Of a DNA stretch of 64,000 bases, positions 35,051-47,652 are shown one piece after another. Both the position numbers and the translations under genes were made by a program. Source of the DNA: Mansonella perstans (taxonomy: Eukaryota; Nematoda; Chromadorea; Rhabditida; Onchocercidae); assembly GCA_037074765.1 (NCBI GenBank), contig JBAMDO010000061.1, positions 124,001-188,000 on the forward strand. Reading direction: 5' to 3'. A model generated the notes under the pieces. The model ran no database searches. It saw only the letters and a list, made by a program, of their open reading frames with translations, and was not told where the DNA came from. Each line of letters begins with the position of its first letter. Position 1 is the first letter of the stretch.

Positions 35051-38000
35051 GAAAAGATAGATTTAGAGATATCCTGAAGAATACACAATAATAAAATAAT
35101 AATGATAACCGGTAGTGATAATGATGATGACGGTGTTGACAATGATAATAATAATGACAATAGTAAATATCGGGAAGAACCGAAAATAATCACAAAAAAA
35201 GTGAAGTAATTCTTTGAAAATTCTTTATAGCTAAAAATTAATTCCTATTCCCCACTTAAAATTCCTAGAAGAGATGCTGAATTACTGTATTGCAGTGCTA
35301 GTTGGAAGTGCTAGTTGCAGCTGTTCCAAGGATCTCATATGCTGCCTTTATTATATTTAACTCCTTTTAACCAGATTATGAAAAAATCTTTTCATATAAA
35401 CGAAAAGAAATTCTTTCAGTCAATTATTCAATCCAATTAATTCGATTCTGGGCACAATATTCTGTTTGTCTCAATCCTAGTGTCCCCTATATTCGCTGTT
35501 GAACTGCGTAGTCACCTTTATCAAATCCTTGTTGCGAGCTACTTCATCGCGTATCACCCAAGGTGTGAAAAAAAAGTGAAAAAAATTTTTCACGATTGTA
35601 ATGATGAGAATAATGATTGTATAGCAGCAATAGCGAAAGTGGTAATTATATGAACAAAAACTACCTGATGAGTGGTAATAATAATGGTAGTGGTAATGAT
35701 GATGATGATACATGATAGTGACAATTATACGACAATGACAAAAATAATGATAGTGATAATGATTTGCATCAATATAAGCAAAAATTAATGACTACCATAA
35801 CGTAGTAAAATTGGAGCATGTTAAATTCTATCAATTATTCATCCTTCTTCTCTGATTTCTTTCTTATTCTTGAGAAAAAATGACGAACAGCGATTGTGAA
35901 GCGAACAAATTAATAAATAAATATGACCATCTGTCATTATCCAAATTCAAATTGGCCAATAAATCATAATAACTGTCGTTTATTGAATTTAACGTCACGC
36001 GCTATGCTTCTTAATCCAGACCATTAATGCTCGTTAGCCCGATATCTTATCTGTAGTAGAACTCTGGTCATTTCATGCATTCCGTTACTTAATGTTACAA
36101 AGGAAGAGACAAAAATATCTGATAAGTTATACAGTTCCAGTTATTTCATTTTTTTTCTTTACATAAATACTACAAATTGAACCATGCAATGCTGTTAGAT
36201 GAAAAACAAACATGGTATTAAAAGATTAGTTATGTTTTTTCTGAAAAATCATTTTCCATAGGTCACTTCATTACTGACTGATTGACAATTAATGAAATCT
36301 ATTTAATTGAATGAGATATTTAAAACCAAACAAATTAATATTACTGTAAGAAATTAATTTATCGTCAGTTAAAGATTTTGTGATAAATTCTTCGACAAAG
36401 TCTTTCAAAAATTATCAGATTAGAAAAGCATAAGAAAATAAAAGAGAATAAAAAGAATAAAAGCTTAATAATTTTTGTTATACAATGAAAATTATACAAT
36501 TGCATAAAAATTACTTCACTGCTATATTCAACGATCTGCTTGCCTGCTTGTCAAAATGATTAAGTCAAATGATTCAATTAAAAAAATAAATTGTTGAAAA
36601 TGTCTAAAATTTTTATCACTTATAATTGCTTTTATATTATTTGTTTTTTAAATCGCTTTTGAAATCAATTTAGCATTAATTAATTTCCCACAAGGACTGA
36701 TCACTCGTTCATCTGTACAGCGCTTGAAATGTCCCCCAAACTATCATCAAATAATTAAGAAGTGAGGAAAGAAGGGACAAAGCATATGGTGCACGTCATG
36801 ATTCCACTTATCTCACGTGTTCGGCGTCTGAGATGTCAAACTTGTACGACTTCCTAGTTAGATGTGATAAATAGTAGGAGGAGAATTCGGCTGATTGATC
36901 ATTTTGAAAATGTAAAAATGACCACGAAAAAGATCGTTTGAAAAAAATTAATTTACGAAGAAAATTCAAAGAAAATCATTCTTTTGAAGAGATCTCCAAA
37001 GAACAATTTTCCGGTATTAATTTTTTATTCCAGATTTAGTCTCGTATTTGATTAATTTCATATTTGCTATGAACAATAGTAGTTTTTGACAAGCTTTTTC
37101 AAAATCAGCTAAATGAAGCTTGGAAGAGAATAATGCAACAAATTTTTGACTTAGTCGTTCATTAGCCTCGTTCATTTGTCGCCCAAACTTTTTTTTATTT
37201 CATTTCAAGTATTTTTTTAATTTCCTTTTATCGAACTTCATTATGAAAAATTGAAAGGACTACTACTAATTCTTAATTTAATTATTTTAAATTAAAAGTA
37301 TTGTTTTGTTACAATTTACATTTATGCTTTGAAAAATTTTTTATTTTATTACAATTGATCTTTACATTATATTGCCCTTATTTTTGGGCCATCAAACAAG
37401 TAAAAGCATTTCTTTTACCAGAATAATTATTATTACTGCTTAGCCTTTCTCGCTTGACTATTTTTCTCTTCTGACCAAGTGAAATGGAATTTGTTTTGAT
37501 CAGCAGTAATTAATAGAAACTGTCAGTATCAGTAATTATTCATACAAAAGTTAATTTCATCAAATAAATCAAATAATGAAAATCGTACAGTTTTTTTAAT
37601 TTTCTATAAATAATAAACTACACAACTTTATTATTTATTATTCAGATTAAGGGACATTTAATTAAACAACGAAAATTATTTTGTTCTTTTGAGAATTTTT
37701 GCGCAAAATTTTGTTAATACCAAATTGTGCATTAGTGCTACTCATCATTTGTTAATCATAAAATAATATTTGTTTAAATGAATCCATCCGGGACTTTGTG
37801 TGTAAATTTCAACCATGTCTCCTATAATACGTCATATTTCAATTAATACAGAAATTGTATGAAAAAAAGGGTAAAATTAAAATTCCACGGAATTTAATTA
37901 TACTGAGCAATGAAAATTTAATTATTTTTTATTCAGATTCTGCTGCATTCAATGATCAAATTTTATGGTGGAAGGCTATTTAGTTTTATTAATTAGTCAA

Positions 38001-39605
38001 TTAGTAATATAGATGAATTATTAGTTGGTCGATTATTTGATAAAATTTCTTCCTCTTTTCTCTTCTCTCAGTCTCTTCTTTTTTAAATTCAAAATCTGGA
38101 AAGAAAAAAATTCACCCTTTTTATCTTATTTTTTTCCATTTTTCTGATTTTTTTTGTCGTCTTCTTTCCCCGAAAAATAAAACTTCATGGCAGATAAATG
38201 AAATAACTTTACATTTTTTTTAACCCAAATTAAAGTAATTTACTCATTAATCAGTTGATTGAAGGAAAAAAATAGTTTTTTTTTTTCATGTCATGTACTC
38301 AAATATCAGAAATAAATTGTCTGAATTTTGTTCTATCATTCAAAATTTTTCACTTCCGGTTTTACTGTCGTTGGAAATTCAGTTCATCGTTCATTCCTTT
38401 TTCCTTTTGCGATTCTTTCGCATCCTATTCAAACATTCATAAAATTCAAACGATAAGTTTTGCTATATTCCATCGGTTTTATTAAACTAAAACTAATCAT
38501 CATGAAGAAAGACGATGATTGGCAAGTATTTACAGATGCATTTGCACCAATCAACGAAATTTCGAAGTAACACTTGAGCTTTGGATGAATTCGATTACAT
38601 CATGTTCGTTGATAAAACAAAACAATAGAACTTTAAATTTTTTAATATTTTCAAATTAAGTAAAGAAAAAAATAATTTTCTTTTTTTTTGTTAACACCAT
38701 CATTTCTTTTTTTCTTTTGAAAGAAAGCAAGCGAAAAAGTATTTGATTTCAAAATATAAATGGCATTTGAGAGTCACTTTTATGGTCACTTTTATGATTG
38801 CTTTGCTAATGAGTGTTATTGTTATCAAAGTAATTGTGCATGAAACTAATTTTTAGAAACGTTTCAAAGAAAAAATGAAAACTATTGATGCAGTTATTAT
38901 TGATTTACAAAAATAAAATTAAATTGGAAGCATTAAAAGATTGCTGAAATTAATTTTAATAATTTCAAGCAAAAAAAGACATCCATTTTTTTAAAATTCT
39001 TTTTTCTTTTTACAATTTTAATTTCTTTTGACGCATGAACGATTTCATGCATTGTCTTGTTAACTATATCATTTGCTATGTCTCTACTATCTCTATTCTT
39101 TCTATATCTTTATAACTTGTAGTATCTTCATTTCAATAACACAATCAACTTTTTAAATCTTATTATATGTAAGAAAAATGAAATTAAAAGTTGAAATTTT
39201 TGTTGTAGTTGTCGTAATGTAAATGATGATAATATTTGCATTGAATAGAAAAAAGAAATGCAAAAAATGTGTTTTGGAATGTAACAGTAGTGGTAGTGGT
39301 AATGGTAGTGGTAGCTATAACAATATTAGTAGCATTTGTTATCATTTTATTTAAAAATATGGTTGTGAACATTGACAAGATTGTTGTTTATGAGGCGGAG
39401 CAATCATCCACAAGTTATCGTCTCAAGGTATCCCGGATTTTGATGGCTGGTTAAGAGAGTGGACATCTTAGAAAAGGATTCTTGTTCGTCTTAGTTTCAG
39501 TAATAGAGTGAATTAGATCAGTGTTGCGGCGTGTATTGTTGCTTATTTGTTATTGTTGTTATTATCGCTGTCACCTCTAGAAAGTGATAACCACGCTGGA
39601 TTACG

Positions 39606-42600
39606 ATGATAAGTATTGCTTATGATAATAGTATCAGCAGCCGAAGTGCTACTCAATTGGCATTACAATTGATGATAAAATTTGTGGTTATACTTAAGCC
39701 TGCTCAAGCCTGCTTTGCTTCTTCGTCATGTTGTTCATCAATGGGAGCAGCACAATGTACACCAGCGTCACCACCATGTTCATCATCAGCACCAAGGTTT
39801 GCATCGAATTTCGTTATCATTTCTTTCAATGCATTTTGTTGATGTAAATTTGTCAAATAGAGATCAAAAAATTTTTGAGAGATAATTTAGAAATGAAATT
39901 TTCAAAGTTCGAAAGTTGTCAAGTTGGAATTCAAGCTCAGATTGTATCACATCTATCATCATTCGATGATACGGCGTTTGAATAGCCAATAGATTTATCA
40001 ACTGTTTCATGATATAATTCAAATAATTCAAAAAAAAAAATCTCGAAATGTTGGAACTATTATTTTAAGGAATTAAAATCACCAGGAACACTTTTTTTAC
40101 TTTCTTTTTCAAATTTCATTTCTCTTGAAGCTCATTTGATCCCATACCAACATATAATTAAGCATACCAGAATCATTCAATGTTTTCCCCTTTTTTGTTT
40201 CTCGATTAATATTACTCATTTGGTAAAATTATTTAAATGCATCTAATGAAAAGCATAATTATAAATAATATTGTATGCAATTTATTACTTCCATGTTAAA
40301 ATAGACAAGTCTTTGATTTAGAAAGAATTAAACTTCATTTTATTAGAAAGAAAGAAATTGTACACCTTTTTTCAACAAAATATAAATAAAAACAGATAAT
40401 AAGGCATAATTTATTGCAATCAAATTAAAATATGGGAAGTTTCACAAATCAATTTTACATGATATATGTTTGTCTCATCACATTAATGATCAACATGTCA
40501 ATGATATATCCGATATATATAAATTTTTTTTATTTTTTTTTGAAAAGGTCTTTTTATGATCCTAATTGAGCTTTTTAATTAGGTCATGGAATGTCAAATT
40601 TTACGATCACTTTTTTTTCGTTATTGTAAAATTATTTTTTCAAACTTACATCCTTAAATTGGCCTTTTTTAAATAGGATGAAATTTGACATTTTTTTTTC
40701 ATCACTATTCTTAACTAGGTCATGAAATAAGTAGTGATGTTGCAAAAAATTTCGATAAGCTATCAAATAAAGTGTTTGCAATTTGGAATAAGTTTATTGT
40801 ATCGATGTACGTTTTATCTAACATTTATCTTAGCTTTATCAATAAAATTCTTTTCATTATTTCAAAAATAACATATAGTAACAACAATGCTTATGATAGA
40901 TAATAAGAAAGGATTAAAATAAAAATTAAAATTGACCAAAAGAGTGACCAATGACCAAAAAACGGATTTCGCTGCTCTTTTTTGTTTTAACTTCATTCCT
41001 TCACTTCATCTGTCCTATTTTACTAATTATTTCCATTGTTACAGCATCTCTACTTGATTTCCATATTCTCAACTATCTTTTCTTTGTTGAAGAATTGCAA
41101 AAAAATGATAAATTTTTGACAATGGTTGAAATTGGTTCACTTTCTTTTTCTTTATCCCTCATACCCTTCAGTCATCTATCAAATTTTCCCGCATTCTATT
41201 CTCTCTCTTTCTCATCATTTTTCTAATTTCATCTTTTCTCTCATCCTCCCTCTCTCATTAGTTTTCTCTTTCTTTTCTCGCTCTTCCTCCCTTTCATTTC
41301 CAATCGAAATTTTCTTGCTAAAAGGATACGGATTTCACTGTGATTTTCGTCGAAATGGAAAATCATTCAAATCTTTCATTTTCAAATATAAAAATAAACT
41401 TCCATTAGAAATTTTTCATTAAATTTAAAATTTAGCAAACATTGCGCCTTTTTTATAGCTTTCATACCAAACTACAAGCGTCAATGACAGCAACAATTTA
41501 ATTAATATGAAAACTGCATTTATGCATTAATTATATTTTCACATTCGAACAGGTTATTTTTTCAGGTATTAGTCATTATTTCGATAACTTTTTTCCAGAA
41601 GTTATCATTCGTGCCAAATCATTTTGAGAAAGAAATAAAGAAATGAAGTATTTGATTCTGAACTCAAAAAATGATTCAATGATCTTCCTTGTTGTAATAT
41701 TTTAATTGAAGCAAGAAAAGAAAAGGAAATTTCCAGCGACATTCATATTTAATACAAATTATTAATACACAAATTATGCAGAAAAAGAAAATTGAAAAAC
41801 CGAAAATCTGAAAATTACATCACTGAGATATTATATACATACATATAAGTGTGGCCCACACCGCCTAAGTGCAAATGTACCTGTATCGCCCGTATCGGTC
41901 CTCTCCCAAATTCATGATGCTTGAACAGTAGTATTTGATAGAAAAGTGACAAAAGTTTCAAATTTAAATTTCATTTAACAAATTTAATTTGCATAAACAT
42001 ATAATAAAGTCAAGCGTTAAAATAAATTTAGTCTGAAATTCATCAATTAAATGAGATTAAATTTTTTACCAATTAAGTTTTAAATTTACTGTTTAATGTT
42101 TTGCTCTAAGTATTTTGATAAAAAGTTTGTAATTAATTTTGATAAAAAATCGCACAATAAATTGTTTAACATCATTAAGAGAGTTGAAATTATATAAATT
42201 AAATTTGGACTATGAAATTATTTGTCGGTCCACTTAATATTAGTTCGTCTTTTTCTTTTTTGCAAAAATTAAGTTTAAAATTATTCCAATAAATAATTTA
42301 TCAAAAAAGTATTTGATTTCAAACTCTTTTTTCATTTCTTTTTTAAGATAATTCCAATCCGTTTCAGTAATATTTCTCAAAAGACTTTCAAATTATTTAA
42401 AGAAGACTTTTTAATAAGGCTTATTGGGGAAAATTTATAAATAATTTTAGTAAATTATTTGCTGCTTTCAAAATCGGTCAATTTATTTCCTCTTCGGTTG
42501 TTATTCATTGAGCAGAATTTTTTCGGGAAAAAATTAATTCAAAAGCACTAGTTGTCTTTGTAACTGATTAAATAATTTTAGTTTAATTAAGTGGCCTTCA

Positions 42601-45600
42601 ATTATAACCACAATGAATCAATTAAGTGTGAAACAATTTCATTAATATCCAATGAATTGTTTGTTGAATCATTTACAACTCCATTTATTTTGAGCCACAG
42701 GCATTTTGCGTCAAATAATCACTGGCTGCTACAACAACATATGTGTCAATATATTTAATTCGTTATTTTTTGAAAACTTTTTAAAATTTCTGCACCATTT
42801 GCCAAATTATTAAAGTAAAGAATTTGATAAAGTTTACTCCTATCATGTTTATCTTCATTTGGCGGTGGAAAGCATTTTGCGCCAAATAATCACTTAATAT
42901 TACCAAATGACATAAATATTAATTCTTTGCGAAGTTAAATTTGTTTTATATTTTTGTATGCGAAACTTCACATACCTAGCAATTTAAATTCTTAATGTCA
43001 TTTCACGCTCCAGAACATTTCGAGCAACAAGAAACTAAAAAAAATGAGGTAGTATTGAATAAAGAAATTTCCGACATTCTTGGCAGAAAAAAGGACCATT
43101 TATTGTAATGAAATAAGTCATAACTTCAAATCAGAATGTTCGAGAAGCAAATAGAATGTTAAAAGCAAATAATTAAAAAAATAGAATGTTAAAATGCTGT
43201 TATTCTAAAGTATAAAATTAATTAAAATTCTGAGGCTTACATTATACACGATTATAGTTTCTTTTTTCACTTTCTTCGCTTCTTCCTGGTTGTTTCTTCA
43301 GTTTTAAAATTAATGCAATATAATAATTTCAATTATTGTTTTAGTCGCTTTGAAAATTTCAATTTGCAATTTCGCTTAATAATTAGAGGAAGTTTTCGAA
43401 TTCTATTTTCTAGATTTCAAATCATTACGCTAAGAAAAAAATTTGCCTCCTTTTCCAATTAAAAACGGATGTTAAAAATGAATGAAATAGAAAGAGCGTT
43501 TCAAATTACTGACCTAAATTTTTAAAACGAAAAATTCAACTTTATACAGTGCAACAATTGATTCAGTCGGCGCGATTGTTCCAAACCGAAAAATTAAGGG
43601 AATAAAGAATAATAGCATAGATGTATGTCTCCAATTGCTCTGACATGGTTTTAACACTGAAAAATGCAATTACTAATTGGAGTAAATATTTGAACTTATT
43701 AACTACATTCCAAATTTCAAGTTTTGTGATTGACTCAGAAAAATACGTGTATATTTATGATTAATTGCTTCCAATTAATTTTGAATAATTTCATTCAAGA
43801 TTACTTTTATAAAAGTTGATATTCATGAACTAAAAAGTTTTTTGCACACTCAAATCTAATTTTTTTTTTAGCGCTCCTGTGCCAATCGGACCAAGCAGTG
43901 GTTGTAGTCTGAATGGTTGCGGCAGCGGCGGTAGCTATTTGAGATCGCCACCATCGCTAGGCATTGGAACACCCGGCGGTTTTTTTCAACAACCACAGCC
44001 TTATATTGGTGGCGGTAGTGGAGCTCCGTATGGTATGTTCTTTCTGGAACAAATGCGAATTTAAAGAGTTGAAAAAGGCATGTGAAAATTATTTTGATGG
44101 AAAAAGAAAGCATAAGCGAGATTTTGTTAACGAATGCTTAAGTAAAAAAAAATTTAGAGTACTTTTGAACTGTAATAATTAACGATATTAATTAAAATGT
44201 CCGAAATACTGAAGTTGGCAATTTTGAAAACATTTCTACCTTTGAAAATTAAAATAAATTCAATACGGAAATGAATGATTCATAAATCGCTGCGCTCGGA
44301 CAAGTAAAATAGAAAATCTTACTATTGTTTTGTGTTCTCTGAAAATTGTCACTCCTCATTTATCATTTTAGAAAATGAATTATTTCAAATGATTTAAAAT
44401 GTTGCATAATTAAATGGATTTTAATCGTTGGCCGAAAAAAGATTTTTTTCTGCTCATAGTAGTTTCAATAATGATAATAAGAACAGTAATAATAATAGCA
44501 ATGACGGTGATAATGACAATAATGATAATAACTATGATTATCATTGCAGTTGTAATTAAAATAATAGTAATGTCAACAACAACGAATAAACTAAAGAAAA
44601 ATTTATTTTCCTAATTATATTTTTTGCTTTTTTCCCTTCTGATAAATTGAACAGTTATGATTGACATTTGGAGTGCAAATTTGTTTAAATGAAAACTTTT
44701 GTGCACTTTTTCTGGGAAAGATTTTATTTGAATTTTCTATAATTAAAAACTTTTAATAGCTTATTTGTCGTTCTACATATGCTCAATAGATTTATTCAAT
44801 TAATTAAAATTTCAGGAAAATAAATTATATTTATAGATATTGTCAAAAGAGTTTATCAGTTGCAAGTAAACAAATAATGTAAAACAAATTTACGGAAAAT
44901 TCAACTAATGCTTTCTTTCTTATATTTGCACTACGATATTTCAGAGTTAGGCTCTTTTTAATTTAAATAAGGGAGGCAGGAAGTAATTGTTTTTTGAAAT
45001 AGGTAGAATTCCAGTTTTGAAATGATTTATAGGAGAGAGGAGCGGAAGCGCATTATATCAAACTGCGCAAAATAATCCGCCTGGTGGTAACTTCTATTCA
45101 AGTATGTTATATAATTGCTGATTTCGCCGTAATTCGATTAAATTGTAATTTAAATTAATTCCTAACTTTAAAGAATTTTTCATAATATAAATTTTTGTTT
45201 CCAACTTCATTCTTCGACTGCAAATATTTTCCAATTTTGACATAAATTTTCATTTTTAATTTTAATCTTTAATTAATACAGGTGAATAGTACTAATGCAT
45301 GATGATTTCAGCTAGGGGCAGAGTAGCAGAACGAATTGCCGCCTTGCCAGCATCTCCGATGAATATTGCTATGCCACAAAAACTACCATTACCATTACCG
45401 AAACAATACGGCCATCAGGATGTCTCGATACAACCTGCTGCCGCTGTAATTCAGGAGAAAGATATTGATGAAGGTAAGATTGATGAGAAAGGTATCGATG
45501 AAGGTAAGATTGATGATTATTATCAGATAATTCTGATAATAATAGATAAGTTTGGAAAAGGGAATATTATTAAAATGCATTTATTGGTAAAACAAACGCG

Positions 45601-47652
45601 TTTGGAAATACTTTGAAAAGAAAAAGATACAAAAAATTAAAGAAGAATACTTTGCAAAATTCAAACTTCTTACGAAAATTTAGCGGTAAGTTTCAAAAAG
45701 GACCCTATAATCAGTTCCTTTCAGTTCCGGTTCTCAATCCGGTTACCAATCTATTGAATTATGCGAATGCAGGAATTCTTTTAATTAACATAATAATAGG
45801 TAGAACGAAATAGGTTAAATATGGCAAATTATCAAAACGCTTTTCTCTTTCTTTCTCTGTCTTTTCGGTTTAACATTTCTATTAAATGTCTGTGTTCCTA
45901 AGCAAATATTAATTGTAATCGGTTTTCTCTAAAATTTATCAATTTCGAAAAATAACAAACAAGCAGACCTGATATTTGATTTAAAATTTCTAAAACATTG
46001 AATTATTCATTTCCAACTGGCGGATTTCTTTTATTTCAGTTCTATCCATTTCAGTATTTGAGTTTCATATTATTATCTTAATATTTGAAAATTTATTAAA
46101 AAAGTGCAATAAAATGCTACGGGTGTTCCCCTTTTTTTAAAATTTGACTTGAAATAATAAAATTTCTTCTTATCTGTATTCAATTACGAAATCTTAAAAA
46201 TTCGTCACTTTCAACGAACCGTAATTTGAGATCATAAATTTCCAATAATTAATAATAACAAGTAAAATTGCTTGATATTTTTTCTACTTTTGAAAAAAAA
46301 CGAACCATAAATTTTAGGTAAACAAAGCGTGGTGCATTCACTTGATGAAAATACTTATGAGGAAATAACTGGCGATCATGAAATACAGCAACAACAACAA
46401 CAGCAACAACAACAGCGACAACTACAACAACAACTACGACAACAACTACAACAACAAATACAACAAGAACAACAGCAACAACAACAGCAACAACAAAAAG
46501 TTGATTATGAAATGGGTAAATTAGAAAAGAGTGAAGTGATTGAAAGGATTGACACAAGTGAGAAGAGTGACACTCATGCAATAACACCTGTGACAAGTAG
46601 CGAAATGCTGAACAAACATGAGCAGATTGAAGCTGCAAGTAATGTCGTTTATGAAGAAAAAAATTCCGGGCAACAACCAGACACTAACGTAGTAACAACC
46701 GCTTCGTTGGCTGCGCAATCATCATCTGAACTCACATCAATGGTTAGTTAAACAATTAAATTACATACTTATTGTAGTGGTAATTAATTTGAAGCAGTTA
46801 CTAGTATCACTAAAGTAATTAAATGTTACAAATTGTTCATTTTTTTTTTTCAGATCATATTATTTTTCATTCAATAATGATAATATCAATAATTGCAGGA
46901 TTCATCCGGAATAGATGCTAAAAATGACAAGTTAGTGAAGGAAGTAATTAGCGGATATGACCAGAATGACGGAAATGTGATTGTCGAATCGAGAAGTATC
47001 GAAAGCAGTGATGCAGGATGTAATGATTCAGCCCTAAAAGCTATTATTGAAGTATGTTTTCAAAAAATGTCATTTTTCTTCAATTGTTTTGACAATCACA
47101 TAATATTCAAAAAATTTCACTGTTTTTCTGCTTAAAATTTTTTGAAAGGAATTGGAATAAATTTCAAATTTAAGAACTTTGACGAAAAAGAGGATCAACT
47201 ATTCTTCAAAAATATTAGTTCGTTCTTCAATTTATCAAAATTTAATGAATTAGGTGAAACACCTGATAGTTTTTGAGGAGCAATTGAAATGACTTGCTAA
47301 ACAATCGATAAATTTAATTCTTGAGTTTTGTTAAAAAACAACTTTCAATTCAACTTTTAATCAGTTAATTGTTTCAATCACACTTCAAAAATTATTAGTG
47401 TAATTTTCACCTAATTCAAAAGTTCTACTAATTATTTCATTTTAAGACAAAAATTAATTGCAGTCGACATTAAAAGAGCATCGTGATAATTTGGATGCTG
47501 CAAGAAGTATCGAAAGTAAAGCATCGAAACGTTTTGGTGGCAGGTTTAATTCGATTGTTTCCGACTCCGAATTTGCCTATGTGAATTGGTACGGTAAACG
47601 TAATTGTCAGCTGCAACTTGAAGGAAGGCATTCATTAACATGGGAAGATTAA
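39606..47652 (+). CDS. Secreted ground-like-domain (hedgehog-related) protein with polyQ
   Basis: Ground-like proteins are nematode-specific secreted relatives of hedgehog-type proteins, often expressed in epidermis. Exons: 39606-39796, 43872-44032, 45033-45101, 45312-45473, 46318-46742, 46899-47051, 47464-47652; phases agree, giving 449 residues. The ATG is the first after a CACCTCTAG acceptor ending at 39580. A signal-like h-region (LALQLMIKFVVIL) precedes AQA-CFASSSCCSS, a fitting cleavage site. Next come Cys/Gly/Pro-rich segments (GPSSGCSLNGCGSGG) and the basic segment GRVAERIAALPASP. A Gln tract at about residues 219-256 is interrupted by Arg, Leu, Ile and Glu. The ground-like domain fills the C-terminal 73 residues: CNDSALKAIIESTLKEHRDN, then SKRFGGRFNSIVSDSEFAYV, then KRNCQLQL. 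The usual VIC cysteine appears to be Val (SIV). The 4.1-kb first intron is typical of nothing in particular; the first exon is the least certain part. Confidence 0.82.
39797..43871 (+). other. First intron of the ground-like gene
   Basis: A 4.1-kb AT-rich intron without a convincing exon. It contains a pyrimidine-rich stretch (41120-41300), a small GC-richer patch with the palindrome GTGTGGCCCACAC (near 41850), a CATCACTA...TAGTGATG hairpin (40702-40739), and two copies of a GCATTTTGCG.CAAATAATCACT motif near 42700 and 42873. Confidence 0.55.
46388..46498 (+). repeat. CAA/CAG repeat encoding polyglutamine
   Basis: About 110 bases of CAA and CAG codons with a few CGA, CTA, ATA and GAA codons, inside the exon at 46318-46742. 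The mixed CAA/CAG use and interruptions make it less prone to slippage than a pure CAG tract. On the other strand it reads as valine-rich sequence that is not a gene. Confidence 0.95.

Larger units (their letters stand above)
33056..39580. other. Large gene-free intergenic region
   Basis: These 6.5 kb show no supported exon on either strand. They hold three copies of a TTTTTAACATGTTGTGC motif (33174-33407), a 96-bp imperfect tandem duplication (34861-35050), and ATG/ATA-rich low-complexity sequence (35090-35170, 35600-35765). A GTA/GTG-rich stretch lies at 39280-39320. The 3' end must include the promoter of the ground-like gene. Hydrophobic or His/Tyr-rich frames here follow the simple-sequence composition. 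Confidence 0.55.

Noticed and set aside
46249..46638. Valine-rich minus-strand frame
   Set aside because: Antisense of the polyglutamine tract in the ground-like gene.
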